Below, piece after piece: positions 53,561 to 63,277 of a stretch of DNA of 64,000 bases. Made by a program: the position numbers and the translations under genes. Each line of letters starts with the position of its first letter. Within the stretch, counting starts at the first letter, position 1. The stretch spans positions 82,501-146,500 of the forward strand of contig CAJNDS010001347.1 in assembly GCA_905221605.1 (NCBI GenBank), given 5' to 3'. Source of the DNA: Symbiodinium natans. Taxonomy: Eukaryota > Sar > Dinophyceae > Suessiales > Symbiodiniaceae. Under the pieces are notes generated by a model. The model worked only from the letters and a program-made list of their open reading frames with translations, made no database searches and had not been told where the DNA came from.

Positions 53561-54557
53561 CCCCAACGAAATATCCTAAACCCTATAAACCCTAAACCCT
53601 AAACCCTATAAACCCTCAACCCTAAACCCTAAGCCTAACAGATCCCGGCCCTGCAGCCAGCAAGTCCCAAGAGGGCCACAACGGAGCGAGAAGTAACAAA
53701 CCTTCAAGCAACCCTAAACCCTAAACCCTAAACCCTAAACCCTAAACCCTAAGCCCTAAGCCCTAAACCCTAAGCAAGGCTTATGGGGTGTAGGGCCCTG
53801 TTTGCCCTCTTGTCTGTAGGCGCCCCGGCTCCCAGCTGATCCTGAGCTGATCTTGCGACTCTCGGTTGAAACGTGAGCAGTGACCCGAAAACCCGAGGGT
53901 GTAGGGTTTAGGGTATAGGGTTTAGGCCCCAAACCCCAAAAACCCAAAAAACTATAAACCCTAAACTATTTAGGATCTGGAGGGTTCGGGGATCTAATGG
54001 ACTTGAAAACTGTGATTTGAGCCCAAAGGCCGCACTATGTAAGGGTTAGGGTTTAGGGTTTGGGGTTTGGGGTTTAGGGCTTGGGGCTTAGGGTTTATTT
54101 AGGGTTTAGCGTTTAGGGTATTTCCCCATAACGGAGACCCTGACCACCTTTCTGAATGCTGTAATGTCCTTACTGCAGGAATCCCCCCACAAGGTATCCC
54201 TGGTTTGGGAAATCCCCAGAGAAGGTTATGCGGCTACTTGCTCAGAGGGTTTAGCCCCCCCTCCTGGCTCCCTGCCTTCCTGGCCGCTCTGGCCCCCCCT
54301 AACCCCTGGCCCCTGCCCTCCTGGCCCCCTGACCGCCTGGCCTTCCTGGCCCCCCTGCCGCGCCTGACCCCCCTGACTCCCCGAAACTGCCTCCCGACCC
54401 CCCAATTCCTTTCACTCTCGGACACAACGAACGTCATGAAACTGAATAAGTTCGTAGAAGTGGACTGTTGTCTGACTTTAGGCCTAAACCCTAAAAGGAA
54501 TAGGTTTGGGTGGCTTTGCCGCCTTGGATGGCGTGGGGTGGGAGAAAAGTGTTAGAT

Positions 54558-54628
54558 GGCCCTCCACAATCGGGCCAAAGCTGCTCTTCGCACCTCACGA
54601 AGTTTTCGAGCTTGTTCCGAAACCTAAC
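54558..54628 (-). CDS. Exon-like island, VRFRNKLENFVRCEEQLWPD
   Basis: Acceptor GTGAAG|GTT. The frame stays open into a C-rich stretch, so the donor is unknown. Confidence 0.45.
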
Positions 54629-54655
54629 CTTCACAGCACCTACGCCCTCGCACAG

Positions 54656-54735
54656 CAAACCCTAAACCCTAAACCCTAAACCCTAAACCCTAAACCCTAA
54701 ACCCTAAACCCTAAGCCCTAAGCCCTAAGCCCTAA
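54656..54735 (-). repeat. AAACCCT array ending in AAGCCCT
   Basis: About eleven units. Confidence 0.95.
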
Positions 54736-54779
54736 GGGTTTGCTGGCCCTTGCCTTGGCCCCCGGGCTTGCCCTGGACC

Positions 54780-55165
54780 CCCTAAACCCTAAACCCGAAA
54801 ACCCTTGAACCCGAAACCCTAAACCCTTCAACCCTGAACCCCAAACCCGAGACCCGAAAACCCCTTAAACCCTAAAGCCAAGCCCTAAACCCTAGACCCG
54901 AAAAACGCCTAAGCCCTAAACCCTAGACCTGAAAGCCTTGGCCCAAAACCCTTAATAACCCTAAACCCTAAACCCCAAACCCTAAAAACCCTAAACCTTC
55001 CACCCTAAGCCCCAAACCCTAAACACCCTAAACCCAAAACTCTAAACCCTAAACCCTAAACCCTAGACTCCAAACTCTAAACTAAACCCTCAACCCTAAA
55101 CCCGAGACTCCAAACTCTAAACCCTAAAACCCTAAACCCTTAAACCCTAAACCCTAAATCCTACA
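54780..55165 (-). repeat. Degenerate telomeric sequence (C-rich)
   Basis: Almost 400 bp of decayed AAACCCT-like units; no island inside. Confidence 0.85.
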
Positions 55166-55264
55166 GCCGCAGCTACAAGTAGGGGTGCATTGAGCTCTTG
55201 CGGGGCCGGGATTCGACCGGCCGCCACTTGGCCACGTTGCCGAAGACGCCGGAAGCCTTAAGGG

Positions 55265-55540
55265 AGTTGTTTAGGGGTTTGGGGTTTAGCGTCTAGGGGT
55301 TTGGGGTTTTAGGGGGTTTAGGGGTTTAGGGTTTAGGGGTCAGGGTCAAGGGGTTTGGGGTTTAGGGTTTAGGGTTTATTGGTTTAGTTTGGGGTTTAAG
55401 GCTTAGGGTTTAGGGTTTGGGGTTAGGGTCCAGGGGTTTGGGTTTTTAGGGGGTTTAGGGGTTTAGGGGTCATTATCTAGGGGTTTGGGGTTTTGGGGTT
55501 TATAGGGAATATGGGTTTCGGGCTTAGGGTTTAATAGGGG
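55265..55540 (+). repeat. Degenerate telomeric sequence (G-rich)
   Basis: TTTAGGGG, TTTGGGG and longer G runs. Opposite in orientation to the block 100 bp to the left. Confidence 0.85.
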
Positions 55541-55910
55541 CCCCCCCCCAAGCCGTATAAACTTGTGCACCAGAAGCCTTGGGGCAGGCTGTTGCCCCGG
55601 AGCCCTAATTAACCCTGGTCACCAAAACATCCTCGCGATGCGGTCTCTGTCAAGGCGGGTTTGCGTGGAACAAGTGCATAACCCTCGTCCTCAGCTCATT
55701 GAGTTCCGCATACAGCTGGTGCGGGTCGCCTTAACTGACTTTAACGTCATGACACCAATCATGCCTCGCATGAATCTGCAAAGCATCCCTAAACCCTAAA
55801 CCCTGAACACTAACCCTGAACCCTGAGCCCTAAACCCTATAGATCCTAATCCTGAACCCTAAACCCTAAACCCTAAACCCGAAATCCGAAACCCTAAACA
55901 CCCCTGGGCC

Positions 55911-55940
55911 ATCCGGAAGGCTCCAACGCGACGCAAGGCA
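55911..55940 (-). CDS. Exon-like island, ALRRVGAFRM
   Basis: CCTTCAG|T acceptor and a GC donor CGGATG|GCC; short, so of modest weight. Confidence 0.3.
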
Positions 55941-56595
55941 CTGAAGGCGAGTAACCCTAAACCCCTAAACCTGAAAAAATGAGGTTTAGGGTTTAAAGGG
56001 TTTAGGGTTTGGGGTTCAGAGTTCAGGGCTTAGGGTTTAGGGTTTAGGTGCTGAAAGCCTGAAAGCCCGAACTCCAAACACGAAGTGAACCCCAAACTTA
56101 AACCCAAAGCCCCGAAACAGGGAAAAACCCTAAATCCTCAACCACAAACCTCCCCCACGCCCTAAACGCCAAAACCCTCCAAACCCCTAAGCACCTAAAC
56201 CCTAAACCCTAAACCCCTAAACCTCTAAGCCCTAAACCCTAAACCCCAAACCCCCATGACATCCTGAGCTTGGAACGCCGGTACTAAGTGCGTTCCCTGC
56301 CGTGGACGTTCGCGGCACTGGACTCCCGAGGCCTGGATTCGAGTATGGAGGTTGGGGAGTTGAGGGTTGAGGGTATGGAGTTTAGGGTTTAGGGTTTAGG
56401 GTGTAGGGAAAAAAGGTGTAGGGTGTAGGGTTTAGGGTTTAGGGTGTAGGGTGTAGGGTTTAGGGTTCAGTTAGGATTTAGAGTCTAGGTTCAGCATCTC
56501 TCAAGTTCAAGCATTCACGAGTCAAGCGTGTTTATCATGTGCCGGGGAAGTACCCACCGACCCAGAGAATCCCATACCATTGAGAAATATAAGAG

Positions 56596-56670
56596 ACCAA
56601 AGCGGGCAACGTCATACGCACAGCGGGCAAGGTCATATAAAGCCCGCTCTTTGTATGACCTTGCCCGCTG
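56596..56670. repeat. Hairpin built from a repeated AGCGGGCAAGGTCATA unit
   Basis: Two forward units (one diverged) and one inverted unit: AGCGGGCAACGTCATAC, AGCGGGCAAGGTCATA and TATGACCTTGCCCGCT. The last two form a 16-bp stem. Confidence 0.6.
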
Positions 56671-56859
56671 GTGAAACATTGCCTTGCACGAAGTCATTAA
56701 CATTTGCATTATATGGGGGGGTTTACGACAATGGGTGACCCCTAATATAGTCGCCGAGTAGTAGGGTTCCGTTAAAATACCGCATATATGACAGACAGAG
56801 TGGTTGAGGGTTGAGGGTTTAGGGCTTTTAGTGTGGAAGTACAGTAGCCTGTTCATGTC

Positions 56860-57150
56860 CATAGTCAGCTACCGCCTATTTTTCCCAATGCTCTTGTAGG
56901 CCCAAGCCTTGAGCATGACATCATTTCAAGTATGTACAGCATTACACAAGTAAGTGCTTTAAGCTCTGTAGTAGCCAAGTTCATTATCTTTCTTTGTTGC
57001 TTGCGTGTAAAATCTTCGCGTTTGTGAGTGCTTTGCCATGGCTTTGAGGGACGATTCTGGGGAATGGCGCCCCCGGCGGCAGATTACCTTCCGAGCCCCT
57101 ATCTCGAGAAGGTACCTGTAGGAGATCAGGCCCCGAAGCTTTGCCCTAAA
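56860..57150. other. Unique stretch with an open minus-strand frame
   Basis: Minus strand is open over 56959-57177 (KVICRRGRHSPESSLKAMAK, then HSQTRRFYTQATKKDNELGY). Start and splice sites are not clear. Not recognised. Confidence 0.35.
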
Positions 57151-57179
57151 CCATAAACCCAAAACTCTACACTCCAACC

Positions 57180-57362
57180 CTCCCCTAAACCCCTAAACCC
57201 CTAAACCCCTAAACCCCTAAACCCCTAAACCCCTAAACCCCTCAACGCCTCAACCCCTCAACCCCTCAACCCCTCAACCCCTAAACCCCTAAACCCCTAA
57301 ACCCCGAACCCTCAACCCCTAAACCCCTAAACCCTAACCCCTAAACCCTACACCCTAAACCC
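57180..57362 (-). repeat. CCCCTAAA 8-mer array
   Basis: Complement of the TTTAGGGG type, with a block of CCCCTCAA variants in the middle. Confidence 0.95.
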
Positions 57363-57703
57363 TACACTCCAACCCTACCCAGACTCCCCCCCCCCCCCCA
57401 CGAGGCCGCCACTCATGGCCTCCCTCACCCTGAGCTGGCTGGATTCATGGGTTTCCCTACTCCCTAAATCCTAAACCCTAAACCCTAAACCCTACACCCT
57501 AAACCCTAAACACGCACTCTTTGAGCCTTAAGGGGGGAACCTAGGGGGGGTAGGGTAGAGGCGGGGAGTATGGGAACCCATGAGGGATGGCAAGGGACTG
57601 CGGGGAGATTTCGGGAGAGTGGAGGGGGCTTAGGGGGCTTAGGGCTTAGGGCTTAGGTTTAGGGCTTAGGGCTTAGGGCTTAGGGCTTAGGGCTTCGGGT
57701 TAC

Positions 57704-57733
57704 TGCCCTGAACCTCATGATGGCGGCAAGAAG
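57704..57733 (-). CDS. Exon-like island, LLAAIMRFRA
   Basis: Exactly ten codons between GATACAG|CTT and the GT donor GGGCA|GTAACC. In phase with the island at 57911-57952. Confidence 0.45.
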
Positions 57734-57782
57734 CTGTATCCTACAGCCCGCGAGGCTCAAAAGCCATAACTCTTGATGCTCC

Positions 57783-57895
57783 TAGTACTAGGATGGCCCT
57801 TAAGACCCTCTAAAAAATATTCCTGAACAGGATCCTCTTCAACCCAGAAAGGGAAAATATAAAATGTCCCAAGGGCCTACTGAGAGCAATAATTG
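57783..57895. mobile_element. MITE family TAGGATRGCCCTTAAGACC, copy 2
   Basis: Second copy of the family at 30341, in the same orientation; sits between the exon-like islands at 57733 and 57911, that is, in their presumed intron. Confidence 0.7.
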
Positions 57896-57910
57896 TCTTA
57901 TGGCTTTCTC

Positions 57911-57952
57911 CCGCTCCACTCCCCGGATGAGGGCGCGACCCGCAGTCAGGAA
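57911..57952 (-). CDS. Exon-like island, FLTAGRALIRGVER
   Basis: Fourteen codons from GCCCGAG|TTC to the GA donor GAGCGG|GAGA. Joined in frame to 57704-57733 it gives one continuous amphipathic helix. Confidence 0.45.
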
Positions 57953-58129
57953 CTCGGGCGTTCGGAGGTTTAGGTCCACCTGGATTAGGGTTTAGGGTTT
58001 AGGGTTTAGGGTTTAGGGTGATGGTTCCTATGGAGAAGGGTTGTTTGGGTTAGGGGCTTCAGTTTAGGGCCCGGGTTTTTGGGGGGGAGTTGAATTAAGG
58101 ATTCTGGGGGTTCAGGGCCCTAGGGGTGC

Positions 58130-58206
58130 CTCCCCTGATTCCGAGCCGGGTATGGTGTACTGTGAGGTCTAGGGAGAGGCGTCTACGGAAAAGGGCGTCT
58201 TCCTGA
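58130..58206 (-). CDS. Exon-like island, EDALFRRRLSLDL
   Basis: Acceptor GTCTTCAG|GAA then an Arg-rich open frame. A plus-strand frame at 58298-58489 (FKKPFATYSKYEGLLESIHL) next to it is the competing reading for this area. Confidence 0.35.
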
Positions 58207-58706
58207 AGACAAGACGCATTTGAACAGAAAGTCATGGTCAGGGGGTGTATCTCGTAAGAAAGGCTAGACTGGACAAGTGATATCATAGCTGTAGGGATTG
58301 TATGGTGATAGGTTCGGGAACTATGTACTAGGACATATAGCCTTCAAGAAGCCCTTTGCAACCTACTCGAAATACGAAGGGCTTCTCGAGTCTATTCACC
58401 TCTCGTATCTTGACCCAGCACATCAGGGACATGAGTTTCTAAGCCCTAAGCACAAGGCTATTTGGGTTCAGGGCAGCCTCAAACCCTAATTTAGGGTTTA
58501 GGGTTTCTGGTTTAGGGTTTACGGGTTTAGGGGTCATCACAACTCATAAGGCCCAAGGGAAGCCATCCATCCCAGTAAGGAAGAAGTAGAAACACACCAA
58601 GGGCTCTTGGGACTTCGGTAGTGCTTGGGAATTCCTAAGCCTACCAGACACTGCCCTAACCCTAAACCCTAAACGCTGTACCTTGCCCTGCAACCTTTAC
58701 CGGGTT

Positions 58707-58812
58707 GCCCAGTTACCTAGGATTTTGTCAGGGTGCCCTTTCAGTTCTTTGCAAAACGGGGTTTATAAGGCAACCTCAACCCCAAAAAATGACAACAAGG
58801 GTACTACTGGGC
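58707..58812. mobile_element. MITE family GCCCAGTAACC, copy 4
   Basis: Ends GCCCAGTTACC / GGTACTACTGGGC; internal TTTATAAGGCAACCT. Confidence 0.75.
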
Positions 58813-59104
58813 AGCAGTTAGCCCTGAACACACAGCCCAAAACAAGCTGAGGCAGTGTAAGCTGACGATGAAGCAGCCAGACAATCCACACAACTGAGAG
58901 CGGTTTCAAGGCACTTTGCGTATCATGTTAGGGTAGCTTTCCGACAGCGAGGGTCCCTCTTTCTCGGCCCCCCCCCCCCCCCACAAAAAAAAAAAAGACA
59001 AACCTAACTGTCGAGAAAACTCCCCAGTTTCGACCCTTATTGTACGTGGCCCGGGCTGAAGGCCACACGGCAGCGCGGGGTTTAGGGAACTGGCCGTACG
59101 ACTC

Positions 59105-59232
59105 ATGAATTGGCGCAGCTGATCAGCAACGAGGCCGGAACTGAACTATCCATCACATCACACACCAAGCATTAGTCGTGGCGGGGTGGGGCGATCGTGT
59201 TCACTGCCACCCTGAAGATTCGCAACAGGTTT
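59105..59232. repeat. 3'-flank copy of a segment that also lies 5' of the RCC1-like gene
   Basis: This stretch aligns by eye with 60993-61116 in the same orientation. Matching blocks include GAA.TG, CGGAAC, CACAC.ACCAAGCATTAGT versus CACACAACAAGTATTAGT, GCGATC and AAGATTCG. The two copies bracket the RCC1-like gene, as expected if the gene is one unit of a former tandem array. Confidence 0.5.
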
Positions 59233-59302
59233 GCAGCAATAAGTTGAATAACCTGCAGTCAATTACATGCGTGCAGCCTGAGGAAACACTTTGGGAACTT
59301 CA

Positions 59303-60772
59303 TCAAAGATGTAAGAGCTGATCATGGACCGCAGACCTATCACCACCAGCACCACCCCAGGTCACTACTGATCCATCTGCCAGGATCGCAGCAAATGCAT
59401 AATATGTGGCCTGAATCTGCTGAACATCTCTGAGTTGATCTTGGACAGCAGAACTATCACCACCATGACGTGCATCGCCCCAGGTAACTACTGATCCATC
59501 TGCCAGGATCGCAGCAAATGCAGCACTTGTGGCCTGTATCTGCTGAACATCTCTGAGTTGATCTTGGACAGCAGAACTATCACCACCAGCACCACCCCAG
59601 GTCACTACTGATCCATCTGCCAGGATCGCAGCAAATGCATAATATGTGGCCTGAATTTGCTGAACATCTCTGAGTTGATCTTGGACGGCAGAACTATCAC
59701 CACCACGATATGCATCGCCCCAGGCAACTACTGATCCATCTGCCAAGATCGCAGCAAACGCACAACTTGTGGCCTGAATCTGCTGAACATCTCTGAGTTG
59801 ATCTTGGACAGCAGAACTATCACCACCACGATATGCACCGCCACAGGCAACTACTGATCCATCTGTTAGGATCGCAGCAAACGCAGCACTTGTGGCCTGA
59901 ATCTGCTGAACATCTCTGAGTTGATCTTGGACAGCAGAACTATCACCACCAGCACCACCCCAGGTCACTACTGATCCATCTGCCAGGATCGCAGCAAATG
60001 CATAATATGTGGCCTGAATCTGCTGAACATCTTTGAGTTGATCTTGGACAGCAGAACTATCACCACCATGACGTGCATCGCCCCAGGAAACTACTGATCC
60101 ATCTGCCAGGATCGCAGCAAACGCAGAACTCGTGGCCTGAATCTGCTGAACATCTCTGAGTTGATCTTGGACAGCAGAACTATCACCACCAGCACCACCC
60201 CAGGTCACTACTGATCCATCTGCCAGGATCGCAGCAAATGCATAATATGTGGCCTGAATCTGCTGAACATCTCTGAGTTGATCTTGGACAGCAGAACTAT
60301 CACCACCACGATATGCATCGCCCCAGGCAACTACTGATCCATCTGTCAGTGTCGCAGCAAATGCATAATATGTAGCCTGAATCTGCTGAACATCTCTGAG
60401 TTGATCCTGGACGGCAGAGTTGTCACTACCGTCCTCTTTCCTTTTCCCTTTCCCTTCCCCTTTCCCTTTGCCTTTGCCCCATGTGATGACCTTGTCACCT
60501 CCACGGCAGAAGAGAACAAAAGCTGCTGTTGTGGCAGCAATGTGTGGTTGTTGGGCAATTGCTGTCAGGTGGTCTCCATTTCGAAGTCCAGCCGCTTCCA
60601 AGGACTGTCCCATGTCACTGAGGGCATGTCCCTCGGCAGTGACAAGCTTCAGGAAACCTTTTCCAAGAGACTGTTGGACAAGAAGCTTCAAGTCTCCAAC
60701 CGTATAGAGCTGGGGAACTGCTAGGCTTGTCCCATTTCCGCTAGGCCAAGCAACGTGAATCTCAACATGCAT
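59303..60772 (-). CDS. Ubiquitin-like/RCC1-like repeat protein (489 aa, single exon)
   Basis: Uninterrupted 489-codon frame. The start at 60772 is preceded by an in-frame stop (60785-60787); it stops at 59303-59305. Residues 1-75 resemble a ubiquitin-like fold (MHVEIHVAW start, LRNGDHLTAI near the end). Residues 99-113 are a Lys/Gly/Glu linker coded by a purine-rich tract. Residues 118-478 are nine RCC1-like units, each with SAVQDQLRDVQQIQAT, then FAAILADGSVV and a TWG or AWG turn. Unit lengths are 41,39,41,39,41,41,39,41,39. The last unit breaks off after RSAVHDQLLHL. One unit has Cys for the conserved Trp (VACGG). Proteins of this type are abundant in Symbiodiniaceae and are often labelled HERC-like from the repeats alone; no HECT domain is present here, so a ligase role is not supported. 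Function, partner and location are unknown. A spliced-leader-like remnant lies 75 nt upstream. Confidence 0.9.
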   Translation of the reverse strand: MHVEIHVAWPSGNGTSLAVPQLYTVGDLKLLVQQSLGKGFLKLVTAEGHALSDMGQSLEAAGLRNGDHLTAIAQQPHIAATTAAFVLFCRGGDKVITWGKGKGKGEGKGKRKEDGSDNSAVQDQLRDVQQIQATYYAFAATLTDGSVVAWGDAYRGGDSSAVQDQLRDVQQIQATYYAFAAILADGSVVTWGGAGGDSSAVQDQLRDVQQIQATSSAFAAILADGSVVSWGDARHGGDSSAVQDQLKDVQQIQATYYAFAAILADGSVVTWGGAGGDSSAVQDQLRDVQQIQATSAAFAAILTDGSVVACGGAYRGGDSSAVQDQLRDVQQIQATSCAFAAILADGSVVAWGDAYRGGDSSAVQDQLRDVQQIQATYYAFAAILADGSVVTWGGAGGDSSAVQDQLRDVQQIQATSAAFAAILADGSVVTWGDARHGGDSSAVQDQLRDVQQIQATYYAFAAILADGSVVTWGGAGGDRSAVHDQLLHL

Positions 60773-60846
60773 GGGTTCCTGAGATCAAATTCGTTTCAAA
60801 TCAAAGCATCCAAGCCATCCGAAGACTGCCATCGACGCCGAGAAAT

Positions 60847-60859
60847 CTTGAGCCAAATG
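60847..60859 (-). promoter_or_regulatory. Relict dinoflagellate spliced-leader sequence
   Basis: On the minus strand the bases read CATTTGGCTCAAG, which is the 3' end of the dinoflagellate spliced leader (CATTTTGGCTCAAG) with one T missing. It sits 74 nt before the ATG of the RCC1-like gene, the place a trans-spliced leader would have in a processed mRNA. Together with the lack of introns this suggests the gene came from reverse-transcribed, trans-spliced mRNA. Confidence 0.6.
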
Positions 60860-60992
60860 TGTGCAGAGTTCGTGATTCCAGCAGCATTTCACACCAACTC
60901 CCTAGGTCTGAAACAGGGTTTCCTGTGACGCACAGGGCGAACCGCCATTGATCATGAACAACTACCAACAGGTTTCAAAACTACGCAGGAAC

Positions 60993-61116
60993 ACGAACTG
61001 CAAAGGTTGATGAGGAACCAAAGTCGGAACTATTCGTCAATTCACACAACAAGTATTAGTGCGCCTGCGATCCTGTTCGATCGGGACGGCTGCTAATTGT
61101 CCTTAAAGATTCGATA
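60993..61116. repeat. 5'-flank copy of the segment at 59105-59232
   Basis: Diverged direct copy of the segment downstream of the RCC1-like gene. It is telomere-repeat free, like the rest of 59100-61350. It ends in TTAAAGATTCGATAC, matching CTGAAGATTCGCAAC in the other copy. Confidence 0.5.
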
Positions 61117-61119
61117 CAT

Positions 61120-61350
61120 CAAGTGCTGCCTGCTTTTGGTCTAGGTTTGAAAGGTAGCAAATTGGTCTATGACATCATCTAAACAATGGCTCACATGTCA
61201 CGTCCACCCGCCTCCTTGATGACTTTTTCGGGCGGAGGACCCCCTGCAATCTGAGCCCTCTGCCCCTGAAGCTACAGAGCCTCAAGCCATGAAGAGCGCT
61301 AAACCCTCCGGAGCCCGGACGTCGTCAGCCCTGAAAGAGCCCTAAGTCCC
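61120..61350. other. Unique 5' flank of the RCC1-like gene
   Basis: No telomeric repeat, MITE or convincing exon seen. Confidence 0.5.
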
Positions 61351-61356
61351 AAACCG

Positions 61357-61397
61357 CAGGGTTTAGGGTTTAGGGTTTAGGGTTTAGGGTTTAGGGC
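61357..61397 (+). repeat. Short TTTAGGG array
   Basis: Five to six units; right-hand border of the repeat-poor zone around the RCC1-like gene. Confidence 0.95.
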
Positions 61398-61437
61398 CCT
61401 CTCAGCCCCAGACGAGCAAGCCCCACAGAGAGCCCCC

Positions 61438-61485
61438 CTGCAGAAAATGCCAGCGCCTTTCCACTGGAATGTCTGGGAGTAGGTC
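61438..61485 (-). CDS. Exon-like island, DLLPDIPVERRWHFLQ
   Basis: Sixteen codons after CTCCGAG|GAC. The donor may lie a few bases further (GGGG|GCTC). First readable exon right of the RCC1-like gene. Confidence 0.45.
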
Positions 61486-61964
61486 CTCGGAGGTGGCAAC
61501 GTCGACCCAAGGCCCCCGTAAACCCAAAACCCCTAAGGCCCCGAAGATCCCCTAAACCCTAAGCCCTAAAAAACTTGGGCCGAAGGAGGAAAGCGACCGC
61601 GCCTCATTGTGTACCCTCTCTCATCTGGTCATTTTAGCTGCTCTCCGAAACCTTCTCACCGTTCAGGAGCAAGGTGTCTATTTGCCCTCTTTGAGAGGAA
61701 AAAGCTTTGCTTGTGTAGATGCCACGAACCCTGACCCGAAAAGCCGGTATACGGCCCACAGAAGTTACAGTTAGTTAGGTTGCAGGGATTAGGATACTTT
61801 TAAACCCTAAACCCTAAACCCTAAACCCTTAAGAGGTTAGAGGTTGCGGTTTGGGACTTTTGGGGACCTTCGACAAAAAGAGTGGGGCAGGGTGTTGGAT
61901 ATCCCTAGACCCTAAACCCTAAACCCCAAACCCTAAACCCTAAACCCTAAACCCTAAGCCCGGG

Positions 61965-62045
61965 GAGGGAAGTCATCGAGGGCCCGGCGACGTGCCCATG
62001 TGAGGCACCTCCGTAGCCGGGCAGACAGCGCTCGACCCAAAGATT
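61965..62045 (-). CDS. Exon-like island, ARLRRCLTWARRRALDDFPP
   Basis: Open minus-strand frame in a GC-rich island; another frame is also open, so the reading is uncertain. Confidence 0.3.
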
Positions 62046-62089
62046 CAGGGGACTCAGACTCGTAACACTAAAGTTGTACCCCTTAAGGT

Positions 62090-62270
62090 TGGGGTTTGGG
62101 GTTTGGGGTTTGGGGCTTAGGGTTTAGGGGTTTAGGGTTTAGGGGCTTGGGGTTTTAGAGTTTCAGGGTTTAGGGTTCTAGGGTTCTATGGTTCTAGGGT
62201 TCTAGGGTTTCGGGTTTAGGGTGTAGGGTGTAGGGTTTAGGGTTTAGGGTTTAGGGTTTAGGGTTTAGAA
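62090..62270 (+). repeat. TTTAGGG array with GGGTTCTA variants
   Basis: Mixed TTTGGGG, 8-mer GGGTTCTA and normal units. Confidence 0.92.
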
Positions 62271-62403
62271 ACCTATAAGCTTCGTAAATCCTCTAAAACC
62301 AAGCCTAAACCGGACGTTAGGCTCTACTTCTCAGGGCACAGGTATCTGCAACTTCCAGGCATACAGCGCTACAAAGTGCCATAAACCCTTGACATCACTC
62401 TAG

Positions 62404-62548
62404 AACCCTAAACCCTAAACCCTAAACCCTAAACCCTGAACCCTGAACCCTAAACCCTAAACCCTAAACCCTAAACCCTAAACCCTAAACCCTAAACCCT
62501 AAACCCTAAACCCTAAACCCTAAACCCTAAACCCTAAACCCTAAACCC
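62404..62548 (-). repeat. Interstitial AAACCCT array
   Basis: About 20 units. Confidence 0.97.
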
Positions 62549-62593
62549 ACACCTACACCCCAAACCCTGAAACCCCGGACCGGACCACCCGGC

Positions 62594-62644
62594 CTTCACG
62601 TAGTTCTTTTTGGACTTGAGCAGGTTGGCCGTTGCTCGATTGAC
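62594..62644 (-). CDS. Exon-like island, VNRATANLLKSKKNYVK
   Basis: Seventeen codons from TGGCAG|GTC to the GC donor GTGAAG|GCC, both phase 0. Confidence 0.5.
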
Positions 62645-63064
62645 CTGCCATCGTCTTGGGAAGGGGTCCTATAGGGTCTGCAAAGGGTTGAGGGATAATA
62701 TAGGGTTCAGGGTATAGGGTTTTTAGGGCTTAGGGTCTAGGGTTTAGGGATAAAGGGTTCTTGGGTTTCGAAGGTTTCGGGTTAGTGTGGTTTTGTGGTT
62801 TAGGGCTGTAGGGTTTAGGGTTTATAAGGTTCAGGACTTGGGGGTTTAGGGGTTCATAAGGTTTAGGGCTAGGGTAAGAAGGGTGACTGGGCCCTGGGTT
62901 ACAGGGCTTCCGGCTGACGCTTATGATGCACTGCAGAGGAGCTCTCTATGTTCTGGGATTAGCGTGCAGGGTTTAGACTTCAGACCCTAGGGTGTGTAGG
63001 GATCCTAAGCCCTAAACCCTGAACCCTATACCCTAAACCCTAAACCCTAAACCCTAAACCCATC

Positions 63065-63138
63065 CTGAATGGCATCTTGTATTGCTTGGAGCTCTGGAAT
63101 GTCAAACTACTACGCTGCCAGGAGGCGTCCACAAGCTT
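63065..63138 (-). CDS. Two exon-like islands joined in phase (KLVDASWQ + QLQAIQDAIQ)
   Basis: Exon 63114-63138 (GTGCAG|AAG to the GT donor CAGC|GTAG) ends in phase 1. Exon 63065-63093 (TTCCAG|AG to the GA donor ATTCAG|GATG) starts with the two missing bases. The 20-nt gap would be far too short for a normal intron, so one boundary may be misplaced. Confidence 0.3.
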
Positions 63139-63189
63139 CTGCACCCAGAGCAGGGCTCAGCGTCTAGGGTTTTGGGTGTAAGGGCTTAA

Positions 63190-63277
63190 GCCCTAACCCT
63201 AAACCCTAAACCCTAAACCCCAAACCCCAAACCCCAAACCCCAAACCCCAAACCCCAAACCCCAAACCCCAAACCCT
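63190..63277 (-). repeat. AAACCCT then CCCCAAA block
   Basis: Three normal units followed by nine CCCCAAA units. Confidence 0.95.

Noticed and set aside
55205-55235. GGGATTCGACC resembling a tRNA B box
   Set aside because: No A box or cloverleaf could be drawn around it.
63065-63138. Intron of 20 nt between two exon-like pieces
   Set aside because: Too short for a spliceosomal intron; one boundary is probably wrong, so only a low-confidence entry was kept.
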